NCBI GenBank assembly: GCA_016648135.1
Contig: JADDOH010004211.1
Coordinates: forward strand, 1 to 64,000
Origin: Agrypnia vestita
Taxonomy: Eukaryota; Arthropoda; Insecta; Trichoptera; Phryganeidae
Length of the DNA stretch: 64,000 bases
Direction of reading: 5' to 3'
The translations under genes and the position numbers were made by a program. Positions 23,047 through 35,485 of the stretch are shown here, piece after piece. The notes beneath the pieces were generated by a model. That model searched no databases, was not told where the DNA came from, and saw nothing but the letters and a program-made list of their open reading frames with translations. Numbering within the stretch: the first letter of the stretch is position 1; every line of letters begins with the position of its first letter.

Positions 23047-23776
23047 CAGGGATGTTATGGATATGAAATTTCGGATCTGGATACGGATACGGATATAGGA
23101 ATAATATTATACCGCTTTCGGATACGGTTAGGGATATGAAATTATTTCGGATTATCCGCTAGTCTCGGATAATTTCGGTTACGGATATTAGAATTTTAAA
23201 ATTATAAAAGTAAAATACAAATAGCTAGATTTGACTTTTATTTATCGTCTATATTATCATTTGTTTTTACAATCAGTCAAATAAATAACTATTATTAGAG
23301 CCACTTTAAGCGCTATGTAGATACCTATGAAGGTATGTACTTAAAAATACAAAAGCAAAATTATAATAAACAAAAATAATATTAGTAACTTCTATTAATA
23401 TTATTCAATATTTTTATAGGAATTATTACAATTTGCAAAAATACAGTAATTTATAATAAATCAGTCTTCATAGGCATTTGCTTGAGTATTAAAGATAAAG
23501 AGTAAAATCTAAAATTGTTATAAAATCTTGGTACACTTTTACTGTAATCTAAGTACCTATATAATAACAAAAACAGTTCTTAATGAATTTTGTAAGTAAT
23601 GAAACCATTACAAAATGTTTATTAATAAACTTTAACCTTAATTGTAGTTTTAATTTAGATTTAGAATCCGCCTTTATCCGAAACTAACCGAAACTTTTAT
23701 ATCGGTTACGGATATATTTTTTATTTCGGATATCCGATAGTTTCGGTTACGGTTACGGAGCTCCATAACATCCCTT
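23047..23776. mobile_element. hAT-type MITE with GGATACGG/TTTCGGTTACGG subterminal repeats
   Basis: The ends are CAGGGATGTTATGGA and, inverted, AAGGGATGTTATGGA (13 bp identical). Flanking 8-bp sites CTGCAAAG (23039-23046) and CTGCAGAG (23777-23784) differ at one base, the target duplication length expected for hAT elements. Many GGATAYGGATA and TTTCGGTTACGG units crowd both ends, as hAT transposase-binding sites do. The interior is AT-rich and noncoding, so the element is non-autonomous. Confidence 0.85.
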
Positions 23777-23784
23777 CTGCAGAG

Positions 23785-25454
23785 TTTCGGATTGTATATA
23801 CAATATTGTCTCAAAAGGAACTCTTCGTAATAATGCAAACTGTATCATCAGAACAGAAAAAATCATTTCTACTGACATTTTCTGATGAGCAGTTGAAACA
23901 AATGTGAAAAAAATGTCTTCAGTTGGGAGTCGAATAAAACTTAATGCTTATCTGAAAAAATGCCGGTAAAGATACTATTAAGGTTGAAGTGTTGCGAATA
24001 TTAGAAAGACGGATAATTCAAACGAGTTTGTTCGGGAGAGAAGCCACTGAAGGTTAAATGACTACTTTTTGTCCGATTGATAGCTATGGATATAATAAAA
24101 TTTTATCGTAAGCATATAGGTAATAATAGTAAGAAAATTCGAAGAGGCTAAAGGTATTCTACACTACGTTTTGATAATGGTTAGCTACGGATATATAATA
24201 AAGTATTTACTATATAATATAATATAAAATACTAAATTAAGAAAATGCATTTCGACTTATTAATATTAAACTAATAAAAATAGATCAGTGATAAGTAACA
24301 CGTGGACTGCGGGTTATTTAAATGTGCCCACAGAAAAACTCACTAAAGACGAAATTAATTATTCATAATCACAATTTCACTAGTAAAATTATTAATATTA
24401 TAAATTTGATTGAGTTCACCTTAATTGGATATTTTTAAGATTATTATGTATAATATGTACCCCTTTAGTCGTTATATTATTGCCTCTTTTTTTAATTTTT
24501 GCCAGATTTATACAAAGAATAAAGAGTTATAGATATAATAGTTTACAATTTAATATATAAACACAATTCCTTTATAAATCAAATTAATTTTATAAATATA
24601 AAAGAATAGCCCGGAAGAATCCAACTAGAAACTATACCAAGTCAACGAATGAAAGAAAAAGCAATAAAAGTCATAGAGTTTGCAGACACGAAGGTTTTAA
24701 GGGTCATAAAACTTTTATGGTTTAATCAATACCGTAAAACTTTTTAGAACAATCATTTATTTTTTCCCAGCAATTCGCTTTTTCTTTGAAATATTAAGGA
24801 TTTCTGGTTCACCACAGCTGCACAGATTAATTACAGGGATTCGTTTTGGCTGTTTCGTTTACACGGCTTAAAGAAAGATCTTGTCCTAATACGTATGGCG
24901 GCTTAAATAAAGATATATGACTGAATAAAGAATTTAGAATATCGGGGTTCTATGCCAACCCCTAGAATAATTGGAAGGGTGGGGCTCATCCGCTTAAATA
25001 TGGCTTTAAAAGGAGATAACCCTCCGCAGCCCGTATCTGGTATAATAATTAATATATTATGAGAACATATTAAAATTACTGTGACATATTTCTTAGATTA
25101 TCTTTAATAAATAATTAGTGTTTACGTGATATTAAAATAGTTGCCTTCCTAAGAAAACTCGTACATTTTCTGACCATCAGATGATAAATGTTTCGGAATT
25201 ATTTTGCGGTGGGATGGTTTTTGTCGCAGCCGACGTTTAGGGCCACGACAGAATAAGTCAAGTGAAACTTTGGCAGGAAACAGTTTAATTTACTAATATC
25301 TGTTACTGTTGTACTTCTTACTGTTTGGTAAACAAAGATGGTTCTACGGAAACAAACGAGTACATACTACTATACATATGGACTATGCAAAATTATATCT
25401 GATGACTCAAAGTGAGTTAATTATAATTTTACCGCTGTACAATTTTTTTAAATA
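23785..25454. other. AT-rich noncoding DNA, nothing recognised
   Basis: About 1.7 kb without open frames long enough to judge, SINE boxes or paired repeats. Confidence 0.4.
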
Positions 25455-25580
25455 ATGAATACAAATTAGATGAACCACATCAGGATACACAGAAATTTCT
25501 ATCAAAGATATACAGTTACTATCGGGATTAGAACCTGAAATATACTAGTGCCGGGAGGATGCGTTACCAATTGTACTGCA
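25455..25580 (-). mobile_element. Degraded tRNA-derived SINE (tentative)
   Basis: The minus strand carries an A-box-like TTGGTAACGCATCC and, 30 bp later, a B-box-like GGTTCTAATCCCG, with a TCCTGATGTGG block further down. The spacing is right for a tRNA head, but the anticodon arm does not fold well, so this is not a tRNA gene. No second copy was found here. Confidence 0.4.
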
Positions 25581-26802
25581 TTAATCATTTATGTAAAATT
25601 TTCAAAATTAATGTTATTCCTTCTGCTACAGCGAGACATCTTCATTTACATATTTTTATTTTATTTAATTGTAAGATGGTGGTAGGATTTTCAATCCACA
25701 TTTATTTAAACTTTGATGTAAGAAATATTAAAATATACTTTTATTATGATGTTGCAATTTTAGAGTACGGTACTTTGTAATTGGCAACGCACTATCCCGG
25801 CAAGAGAAAAGTCCCGTAGGTAAATATAGAATTTTTTCGATAGAAAGATATAATTTTTTCTGCTATCCTTCTGAGCTATTCTTGGATCAAAGAACTATGT
25901 TCTTAAATGCGTTTCCTTCAAATAAATTAAAAGTAATGCAACGAAATAGGATAGTTGGCCAGTGCACCGCACCGGATATCGCGGCAAGTTGAAATTCTTA
26001 CGCGATTTAGTTCCCAACTCGACCACAAAGAATAATATTAATGTTTTCCCGGGCAAAGTGGCAGACAGCGCAAAGAGACCGTTAAAAAGGAGCCCAGAGT
26101 TTTGCAGTCGAGAGTCGCGGTGATGTAATGTTTCCCCTGAAAGCACACGTCATCCAATACTCGGGCGGCCGGTTTCGAAATTTGCAAAAATTAATTTTAC
26201 GAGCGAGTTTATTGCACCCACGACGCCCAAAGATTTAGGGTCAAAAGTCATATTATAAACAGGGGAAATGACGACCATATTGAATAATAGACCAAGAGGC
26301 CACAGCCGCAATACAATGGGTCAACTTTATGGCGGTTTATTAAGATCTTTAGCATGTTTGATGAACACGTAGATTTTTTAATGCAACTGTGCAATTTACA
26401 CGCATGAAATACGTGTAATTTATTAGCTTAATTTTATATAAAACCAGCTTTATTATCCGGTTTCACCCGCGATTCGGATTCTAGTATATGTATATTTATT
26501 TCATAGTCCCTTAGATCTCATTGAAAAAACGATGTAAATATGGAACATGTAGGCAATACAGCTTTTTACTTTGTGACACTAAATAGAACATTTGAATGCT
26601 TCATATAATGACTGCGAGCTGAGAAAAAATTGCGTTGATAGGAAATTACAGATGAAATAATCTGTCTAAGCATACCGAAGTCAGGGCACGCCGTACGCTT
26701 TTGTTGTTTTAGACAGATAAACTTTTCGACGTTTCGATAAGATTTTTCATACTTCGTACTCCTTTATCAGCGAGTTCATTGAAGCATGACTTTTACCTAA
26801 AT
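25581..26802. other. Noncoding DNA
   Basis: Frames at 25559-25780 (+) and 25895-26146 (-) show no domains. 25960-26200 is somewhat richer in GC (CCGCACCGGATATCGCGG). No repeat ends were recognised. Confidence 0.4.
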
Positions 26803-26985
26803 GTATATTTTGAAAAAAAAATTTAAATATATGTCTTATAATACTATTACCTACCATTATTATCATACGATTCAGATTTTAATATATCATAATATTTTGT
26901 CACATAAATATTTAATTTCTTTTCTTTCCAAAATTTACGTTTTAAAAATCATACTTAAATCTTAAATGTACTCACTGCACGCGCC
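26803..26985 (+). repeat. Dispersed repeat family G, copy 2
   Basis: It shares TATCATACGATTCAGATTTT, AATATATCATAATATT and TGTACTCACTGCACGCGCC with 16318-16495. Confidence 0.6.
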
Positions 26986-28639
26986 CGCTATTTATATACG
27001 AGTATGTTACGGAATACGTGACATAAATCTTAAGTCGGGATCTATTTCACCTGTGGACGTGCTGAATGGGGGTAAAAGAATATAGAAATCCATAAAATAT
27101 TCCAGAAGCATTTTCTACTCGGTTTAAAAATGTTATACAATAATATACGTCACAAGACGCACTGGAAAGGAAAAATTCAAATCCACGTTGCAAACTTAAA
27201 CGTTTTCTTAATCGAAATAATAATAATGCAGCCATCAACAAACGTCGGTCGTGTTTCCTTTTATCGAATTTACAACAACTAATAACAGAGTATAAGCATA
27301 AAAATCAATAAAGCCTACAGCTACGTAACCAGGTCGCTCCTTCTCCCGCGCTTCTGTCCCGGTTCTGTTTGACATACACGCCGTCGGAATAATTAAGGGT
27401 TAGGTACTTTAATTTAGTTTAATTGAAAATATAAAGTAATTTAACTTACACGAAGATACTTCGTATTTTATTTTAATATCGCTCTAATTCTAAGAGAGGA
27501 AAGTGTTTCACTCACTATGGATAATTAATTTTATTCCAAATCGTATGGGTACTGAAAACACAACACGACATTTTACATACATAGGATACCAATAAAATAA
27601 TGGTCATGGTGATTGGTGTATGAACATATGAGCTCTTACAATTCAGCATTTCGAGGTCAAGCAATGACAACGAGAAACATTTATTTTAAAAATATTAATT
27701 ACAACTATTTTTACAACCGAGACACTTTATTATACAAAGTTTTTTCACTACATCATGTTTTACAAACGCATAAACGTGACTGTATTGTATGAACGTTATT
27801 GCTTCACACACATACATACCCTGGCACACCGACGGGGCTTACTCCTTACAGCTTGACGTCCTGACGCACAATTTTCCCCACAGAGATTAAGAATGTTTAG
27901 GTACATATTAAAAATATAAATTTCACAACTATAACAAAAAATTGGTATTTTTAATATACTTTAATATTATTATCAACTATATTAGCAGCATATATTCATT
28001 GAATTCTTAATAATGACTTTGATTTGATTCGTTTTTGATTTGTCGATGATGATTTGATTGAAAAATGTTTTTATTTACAAACATTTCAATTGTGTTAGCG
28101 CTAAAAAGGGGTTGCAATTTATATACACCCCTTTGGCAAAAATAATAAAGGGAGCTGTGATTGGAGAAATAGATGAGCTAAATGTGCGGTTGAAAAAACG
28201 ACTGATGTATTAAATAAATCATATAAAGGATTGGTATTGAATTAAGGGAGAGGTCTGCTTTTTTCAACGGTCATAAAATGTAGTAAATCTTTCCACCCTT
28301 TGAAGTGTACTTTACTGGAATTACATAAAGTAATGACAAGTAAAGTAGGCAAACCTGCAGTTGGAGAATAGATCGCGGACACGCGATTCTGTCGTTAAAA
28401 CAAAGGTTCCTCTAGCACATTTCCATTTGTGTAATGGAATTGGCGAGTATCTGCTTCCTGGAAGTTCATCGCCCTGCCACGTGAAAATGTCGTAAAATCC
28501 TCATCTCAGATATTTACGATTCTAACAAATAATTCATGACCTCGATTAACAAATTTCTTAAAAAGTTATGGAAAAAATCTTCAATCAGAATCAACAAATA
28601 CTGAACGTTAGAATCAACAAATTATAATAATCTTAAATA
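26986..28639. other. AT-rich noncoding DNA, nothing recognised
   Basis: A minus frame at 27047-27241 has no domain. No transposon structure was found. Confidence 0.4.
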
Positions 28640-28860
28640 AGATATATAGATGTCTCATAGCGACGAAACTATTTTTTATATGGGAAAGTAGGTATGGAAA
28701 TCTTTTTGGGTTCATAGGGCTTACGACCTCTCGTACATGGACATTTGTAATATATTTTGATTAACGATGTCCCCCTGGGGATAAAGTCCAGTATTGTTTT
28801 CTGGAAATATTTGATCATAATCAAAATATTCTACTTCCGTTTTGCATTTTTGTTCAACTC
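28640..28860 (+). repeat. Interspersed repeat family F, copy 2 (head)
   Basis: It contains GATGTCTCATAGCGACGAAAC, GGGAAAGTAGGTATGGAAA and GGGCTTACGACCT, then ATTTGATCATAATCAAAATATTCT, matching the order in copy 1 and in the copy at 55377-55555. Confidence 0.65.
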
Positions 28861-28983
28861 ACGCTGTGTTTGTTCGTTTTTTCTTTGTTTAATAACATGA
28901 ACACAAATTTTAATTTAAAGTCATTCCCCCAAACAAGTACAAATATCGCCATTGATAATGAGATATTTATATTTTGATTGGAG

Positions 28984-29145
28984 TTTTTTTTAAAATAGAG
29001 ATGCGAACACGGAATACGTGTCACATCAATATTCCTACTATTTTCAAATTAAGTGAAACTAGGACTAACTTGCTGGTCTGGAGTGACGTTCGAACCCGCG
29101 ACCTTTGGATCACGATGCGAGAGTCCTAACCACAAGCTACTCTAA
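28984..29145 (-). mobile_element. tRNA-derived SINE, family B, copy 1
   Basis: The minus-strand head has an A-box-like TAGCTTGTGGTTAGGACTC and a B box GGGTTCGAACG. The tail reads AATATTGATGTGACACGTAT and ends in TTTTAAAAAAAAC, an A-rich 3' end. The same tail occurs at 41721-41890 and, forward, at 45433-45512. Confidence 0.75.
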
Positions 29146-29219
29146 GTTTTTAAAGCAACAATGACACTCTTCCGAATTATTAACATTTTACTAGAATACG
29201 CTTGAAAATTATTATATTT

Positions 29220-29610
29220 TTTTAGACCAGATTTTTTATATGTGACGTTCACCAATTCCACCCATTATATACTACAACATCTAACAAATTTTTGGAAGTT
29301 GTATACGTGTTTAACTTGCACACCTTGTTTCGCATGTGAGTTGTATTTTTACTACCGCCACCTGCAGTGGAAAACTTTGATATGTGTGGTAGTCTATCAT
29401 GGGTGAATTGCGTGAACGTTACATTGTAGGTATAAAGTGATCACTTAAGCGGTGTTTAGTCATTAGAGTAAAGTATTGTGCTGGGCTAGATGCTTTTTGT
29501 GCGAACCTTGAGCGTGGTTCATTACTTTTGTCTAATGATGTCCTCCTGGAGACAAAATCCAGTGTTGTGTTCTTGAAATTTTTGAACATACTCAAAATAT
29601 TCTGAATAAT
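29220..29610 (+). repeat. Interspersed repeat family F, copy 2 (body), with internal inverted repeat
   Basis: An inverted pair (about 29241-29265 and 29398-29420, ACGTTCACCAATTCCACCCAT against ATGGGTGAATTGCGTGAACG) bounds about 180 bp. The next block (GCGGTGTTTAGTCATTAG, TGTGCTGGGCTAGATGC) recurs at 36636-36725. The end TACTCAAAATATTCTGA matches the hairpin edge at 12921. The minus frame over this repeat (29419-29661) is a by-product of the repeat. Confidence 0.65.
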
Positions 29611-30654
29611 CTTAGTATTAATAAATGGAATAATATAGACGATACTTATAAATAAATACATGATATAATGTGTTCTTTTGCTTTATTGTCTATGAATTTT
29701 TAAAGAATCTGTTTATTTTCCAGCTTATCTCGACAAGTCTATATTTAACACATCAAATATTCGTGGCACAACACATTTTCTCGTCTTTTAACGGCACACA
29801 TTGTTTATGATCGGGAGGGTTTCTCATCGAATAGCTGTGGTGCAAGTCGGTATTAATACGGTATTTTGATAGTAGGACATTACACAAAACTCACAAGTAT
29901 GTAATTATTGATCGAAAGTTTGGATAGATCCGCATAAAAATGTCATTAGGTACTGCCTACATCTGACAGGTTTCGACAGCCTCTGCCGAGTATCATTGTT
30001 TATTGTAATATTTATTGTCTGAAAGTAATTATTACGAAGGTCGATTGGAATTACTCAATAGCATTAATATGTAAAAAAAAAAGGTTGCAACGCACATCGA
30101 GGACGCGTATGATAAATAGTGGGTAAAATAAAAAATTGCAGGTTTTACGCTGTCTGTCCATATTTGTTACAATTATGTGTGGGAACAGGATGCGTGGATT
30201 CGACTAGGCTGGAAGTAATTTCGAAGAAATTTCCTTACACACTTAGACACTAAAGTATATATCTTATTTTTTCACAATTTTTTATTTGTTACAGCGATAG
30301 AACATTTCTAGTGCAAATATATTTTCATTAGTTTAAATACATTTTACCAATTGAACATGTATCGAACAAGGAATTTACAGTTTTACTGTATAGTGTCGGT
30401 AAATGTATATTTTCTTAAATCAATTTTATTTTTTCTAATGGCAAGTATATTAAACTTTAATTAAAGTGAGTAAAACGTGTTTTTTAATATCTCTATAAAG
30501 TACATTAAATTATGTTTTCTTTTATATATTCAAATTATAACACGCATCTATGAATAAATATTTATGCATTAACATTAGGTATATGAAAATGAATTTGAAA
30601 ATACTGAAACTGCGACGCAGTATTTGGTAGGCTGTGGTGAATATTCTTTTCTAG
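29611..30654. other. AT-rich noncoding DNA
   Basis: No frame or repeat recognised. The last bases (TATTCTTTTCTAG) form the polypyrimidine tract and acceptor of the exon candidate that follows. Confidence 0.4.
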
Positions 30655-30758
30655 GTTACATTAAAGTATTTGAGGGTAGGGCGGAACAAAACATCTGGAA
30701 CTGGAAAACTATCAAATTTAGTTTCAATGACAGTACGGAATCGAGTATGATATCTCCA
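30655..30758 (+). CDS. Candidate internal exon, unknown protein
   Basis: A strong acceptor (ATATTCTTTTCTAG|GTTACATT) and a good donor (ATCTCCA|GTGAGTAAA) frame 104 bp that is open in one register. The first two bases complete a split codon and the last codon ends exactly at the donor. The 34 residues read YIKVFEGRAEQNIWNWKT, then IKFSFNDSTESSMISP. The alternation of hydrophobic and polar residues suggests beta strands, as in an extracellular domain, but I do not recognise the family. Nothing on the plus strand nearby gives a partner exon. The site strengths are what support it; a chance pairing of sites is still possible. Confidence 0.35.
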
Positions 30759-33100
30759 GTGAGTAAATGTTTAAATATATTTTCCCCAGTAGAAATATAT
30801 ATCAACTAGTGAAAACGTGTTCAGATATGACGAGAATGTGCTTGGGGATGATTTCACCAAAACGCCAGTGAAAATATATTGTCACAAGAAATATGCTATC
30901 GCTGTAACATACACACCATTCCGTAAACAATTTAACTTTACTACTAAATAAATAAATACTTAAGAAGATTCTGAGGAAGCGGTGAATTGCCGAGTATCAA
31001 AATATATCCAAGCACAATTTTTTTTTTTTTTTTAGATTTGAATCCGATATATCCTCTAGGCTCATTCCTGCATTTTAAATATTAGTTAACTATCATGCCA
31101 AGTAATAATCTGAAGATAATGCTCGTTAAAAATAAAAATCAGCTTATTCAAATTATTAACAATATGTGAATTTAATTTGCTAAAAAATAGTTCATGGAGA
31201 TTTTGGTTTTCAACTACTCGAGTGTGGGTTCATATAGAAACACGGCATGTGTATGTAATTCTGTGAAAATAAAACTCATCTAATTAACGGCACATTTCTG
31301 CGGTTTCTGTATAAACAGTTTGATAATATTTGGTTGATTTTCCGCATGTATGTATATGTAAAGCAGCCGAGAGTTCACAACTGTAAAACATGCAAATCTG
31401 AACTGGAACAACAATGAAAAGACAGAATTCAGGGCGGGTAGAGCAAAAAATTGGCAAACAGCAGCCAGATCAGTCTTGCACAAGCACGCTCTGATTGTTA
31501 TGTTTAGTCTGTGTGCGCCTGCGTGTAACGGTACCCCGCTCGGATGCATATAATATTTATTATTTTCACGTTCCTACATCGCATATGAATCCTCGACGAA
31601 CAAACAATTATAAATGTTCACAATATTTTTTTGGTGCGCTCTAAGAACACATTTACTGGACATTTGAAGGAATTGTGAACGTTACATCCTTAAGTCCTGT
31701 AAACGCTCAATAAAGACTTCCATACGTACTGTGCGACGTCTATAATTTATATTAAGTAATTATACATTTTAGACGACTTCTATATAAAAATATATATTTA
31801 CAAACCCAACGACGAAACCCAGTTTGTATCTTCAGTCAGCTTACCTAAAACAAAAGAAAAAAATCTATTAATTTCCAAACCTCTTTAATTTATACATCTG
31901 AACAAGATAATGTATTAATATTAGGCGCTTTTTTATACCAGATTAATTAATATAAAATCCGCAAACATGTCAGAAGATGGCAAAACTCCCAGAAAACTCT
32001 ACACAGGAGATTTTGAAAGCCTGAGAACATTTTAAATCTCTATATTACCACGAATCCACTACACGCACAATATACATGGGCAGATAAAAATACTAGTCAT
32101 ATTATGATTAAGATACAGATTTTGTTCTCTAAAAAGGCATTTAATTAAAGGAATATTTAATACAATACTTTTGGACATCAATTAAATTGATCGATAATTA
32201 TGACAAAAATTATTTTAAAAAAGGGTTCTTTTTAATAATAAGTTGTACAGTATTTTCACCCCTTTCGAGAAATGCCACAGTCGAAACACTGTATTAATGT
32301 CGAGTAGGTACTATATGAAATATACCACATATAACAAAACAATATAGATGACCATATAACGAAAAATTAAAGAAAAAAACGTTTTCTCATACTAAGTAGC
32401 ATGTTGTAACTGTTCCGTTTGATTCCGTTGTTTCACAGATTCGATAGAATGTGCGTAGGTAAATAATATCTAATAACGAAATCGCGTGAGCTTATATTGT
32501 TACGTTTTTTGTACGTTTGCATTGTAATTGAGAATTGTAATGGGTGTTCCAATAGGGTGACCTAAATTACGGAAAACTACTGCGCTAGTGTTGGTTAGAA
32601 ATATACCCTTGTTCCGTTACTTAGTGCTTTGGTTGTCCAGTCACTTGGGGTCTCTCAAGAGGTACTGCAGTGCATCCAACATCGAGTCCTAATGCGTGAT
32701 TAAATACGGTCAGTGTCATTTCCAAAGAGGATAAAAAAAATCAAGACAGAGTGGATCATAAAGATGCTAAATGCAACGGAAACAACTTGTATTAACCGCA
32801 TTCTATTTTAATAATATTGCGCATAGGTAAAAATATATTTAAAGTTTTAAGCACACAATACACGGCATAAATAATTTAAACAATTTTGCAAAAATCAATG
32901 CGGACTAGCGGCATTTTGACTAACGGATTAAAAAATCTTAATATCTGGAAGTTTTAAATATGTACCTGAAGATTTATTACAATGTGCCATATTCCATACA
33001 AATATTTTTATGGGATATTTGAAAAAAAAATCCCAAAAATAATAATAATAGATAGATGGCAAAAAAAACGAATTTCTTATAATATTGACGGTTATATTAA
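30759..33100. other. AT-rich noncoding DNA
   Basis: A run of 17 T lies at 31018-31034. The minus frame at 31280-31549 overlaps a mildly GC-rich stretch (31430-31550) but has no domain or clear splice sites. Nothing else was recognised. Confidence 0.4.
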
Positions 33101-33270
33101 GTGAAAAACATTAACTATTTTACATCTACGTGAGTTTAATAATAATTTTATATTTACTAATTAAGAGTAGGTAATATTACTCTAAAAAACTTAACCAAAA
33201 TTAACTTAACCACTAAAATGTAAAATTATTATTAAACTCACGAAGAGGTAACATAGTTTATGTTTTTCAC
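33101..33270. repeat. Inverted repeat, MITE-like
   Basis: Arms of about 56 nt face each other: GTGAAAAACATTAACTATTT and ACGTGAGTTTAATAATAATT on the left, AATTATTATTAAACTCACG and TAGTTTATGTTTTTCAC on the right. They are separated by about 55 bp of AT-rich sequence. It is noncoding, and target duplications are not evident. Confidence 0.75.
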
Positions 33271-34926
33271 CAGTTTAATGACTATCGTGAATAATCTCTT
33301 ACATTTTAACGCCAAATCCGTCTATGTTATTCTTATAATGTTATCTGAAATTTCGCATAAGGTGTGAAAATCGTCATCCCATTCGTGTTTAGGTTACAAG
33401 GTACATTACAATTATAGATACGTGATATAAAATCGTAAAAATACTCCGATGCAACAGAATTTGCTGTCAAAGTTATAGCGAAAAAATCATCGAATTTGAA
33501 TTAGTGGTGTAGACATATTTTATGAGCTTGATATAAAGACATTTGGAGGGACGTAATTTAATGTAAAAACATATATAAAAACATACGTATCATACGGAGA
33601 GACCAGGACTGCAGAGGAATATACATCATAGAAATGCAGAGACAGGCTGCAGTCACTTATAATGTCAAGGGGTTGGTACACTGACCCAAATAGAACAATG
33701 GATGGAAAATGAAGTAACACCAGTAACAATAACGGTTGTTACAATTTTCTGTATCTATGAATTATTATGCACACTCTAGCGAGACAGGCCGGTGAAATAC
33801 TTCTCGATTCATTAGGAAACAAACACATTACCTAAAAATTAAGCCCACCGTAATTAAAATACCTCAATTAAAAAAACACTGCTAATGTTGACAATAAATC
33901 ACATTACTATTAAATACACGGCCTTGCTGGACTTGAATAACCCCATTGGCATTGAGTGATGCCATCTAATTATAATGTAAGCTTTTCTAGGTACGTCACT
34001 GGCATCTGTCACTTTTCAGGTGTGAATCTCGCTGACTAGATGTTTCCAGGTAATCATTTTTAGGATGATCCGTTGTAAAAATAATCACACAAATCAATCA
34101 CAAGTATAATATTTGGTATATAATCAAAAAGAAACAATATAGAAATATTGCGTACCTACCTACTCATGTAAACAAGCTCAAAAAAAGGGTTGCAATTCAA
34201 TTTACATGTTTAGCACGGATATACGTAAAAGATAACAAAATTTTAGGAAATGTTTATTGTTGTACAAAAATTAGGGAATTGAAATTGTCTGTTAAAACAA
34301 AAGCAAAGATTATAAAGATAGGCTATTTGCAGTAAGGTACGGTCGGCAATCGGCAGGATGTTATTCTAAAAGCTCTGTTATGCAGAGTTATTCATTATTC
34401 TGTGATTATACGCAACAAAAAACCTATACGTTTACTCAATATACGTACCTCATTTAAAAAAAGTTAAAAAATGTACGTATTACATCTGATATTTCATGGA
34501 AATTTTTATGTATTTTAAAGATGCAGTACGTAAAGATAATTTTTTTTCATATTTATGAACTCATTGTACCTGCATCGTAACTCATCGAATGAACATTTAT
34601 GGAGGTCGGCATAATAAAATACCGGGAGGCGGAACAACAACCGTATCGTTAACAAAATAACCCAAAGTCACTCGCTCTGCGGTCAGAATCTAAACCTGGG
34701 AGAATGGGGCGACGGCATTTTTAATGTTTTATAATATACATACTTAGCTTCAACCTGAATACTCCACCTGCACAGTGTGAGATTGTCGCGCTGTCTGATA
34801 CGTTTCCGATGGCGAAAGTGGCGGTAATTGTAAAATTAAAGCAGTCACCGGAGTTTACTGCTTTTTCAACGAGCGCGTTGTCAGGCGTCACTCGTAGCCG
34901 GATAGTTAGAACGTCTGCGTCTCCTT
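33271..34926. other. AT-rich noncoding DNA
   Basis: A minus frame at 33520-33729 has no recognisable domain. The plus frame at 34809-35117 runs across the MITE that follows and is therefore not a gene. Confidence 0.4.
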
Positions 34927-34929
34927 TTA

Positions 34930-35039
34930 GAGCCTGTCCAGATGATGCGTTCTCGAGATACTGGAGCTACATACATCCCGTCCAGATGCTTACCCGCGCG
35001 GGTGCACTCGCGCGTAAAACGCCCCATCTGGACAAGCTC
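34930..35039. mobile_element. 110-bp MITE with TTA target duplication (PIF/Harbinger-like)
   Basis: Terminal inverted repeats GAGCCTGTCCAGATG and GAGCTTGTCCAGATG (14 of 15 identical) are flanked by TTA at 34927-34929 and 35040-35042. A 3-bp TTA/TAA duplication is the mark of PIF/Harbinger elements. The centre is GC-rich (ACCCGCGCGGGTGC) and noncoding. Confidence 0.7.
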
Positions 35040-35042
35040 TTA

Positions 35043-35485
35043 GCAAAAAAAAAATGGTCGGAGGTTCAAAAACCACCAGCGACCGTTAAAGTCAGTACAT
35101 TTTACAAACATAGATAGACTTTAAAGATATGCGTCTTGCTGCCAAGTCGTTGAAGAATTATAAATTAGCAACTAGCGTATTAGTGATGTATTTTTCCCCT
35201 GGACGTTGCACGAAATAAGTGTGATTACATATGTAAGCTGTGCTGTGTGCCTTGTAACTTGTTTATCGCAAAATGTATATTAATGTATATTTTCTTAGAT
35301 ACGTAGCACGTAAAATCTTTATTGTTAGAACTATTAACATGTTCATCTAATTCAAACATTACATTGTCCGTCATTAAAATTGTATGATGTAATATGTATA
35401 ATAAAACATCAATTTTACCCCTTCACCGGGAATGCCTCTAATGAAGTAAGTTGATAGGCTAATTTAACTGCTCGATCGTGGTGGA
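35043..35485. other. AT-rich noncoding DNA, nothing recognised
   Basis: No frame or repeat recognised between the MITE and the duplicated block. Confidence 0.4.

Noticed and set aside
29085..29145. Apparent minus-strand tRNA gene (GGGTTCGAACG)
   Set aside because: The same head-tail unit recurs at 41721-41890 and 45433-45512, so it is SINE family B.
29419..29661. 80-codon minus frame sharing a peptide with 36624-36830
   Set aside because: The shared peptide comes from noncoding repeat family F, present in both places; neither frame has a conserved start.
34809..35117. 102-codon plus frame
   Set aside because: It crosses the 110-bp TTA MITE, so the frame is a product of the insertion.
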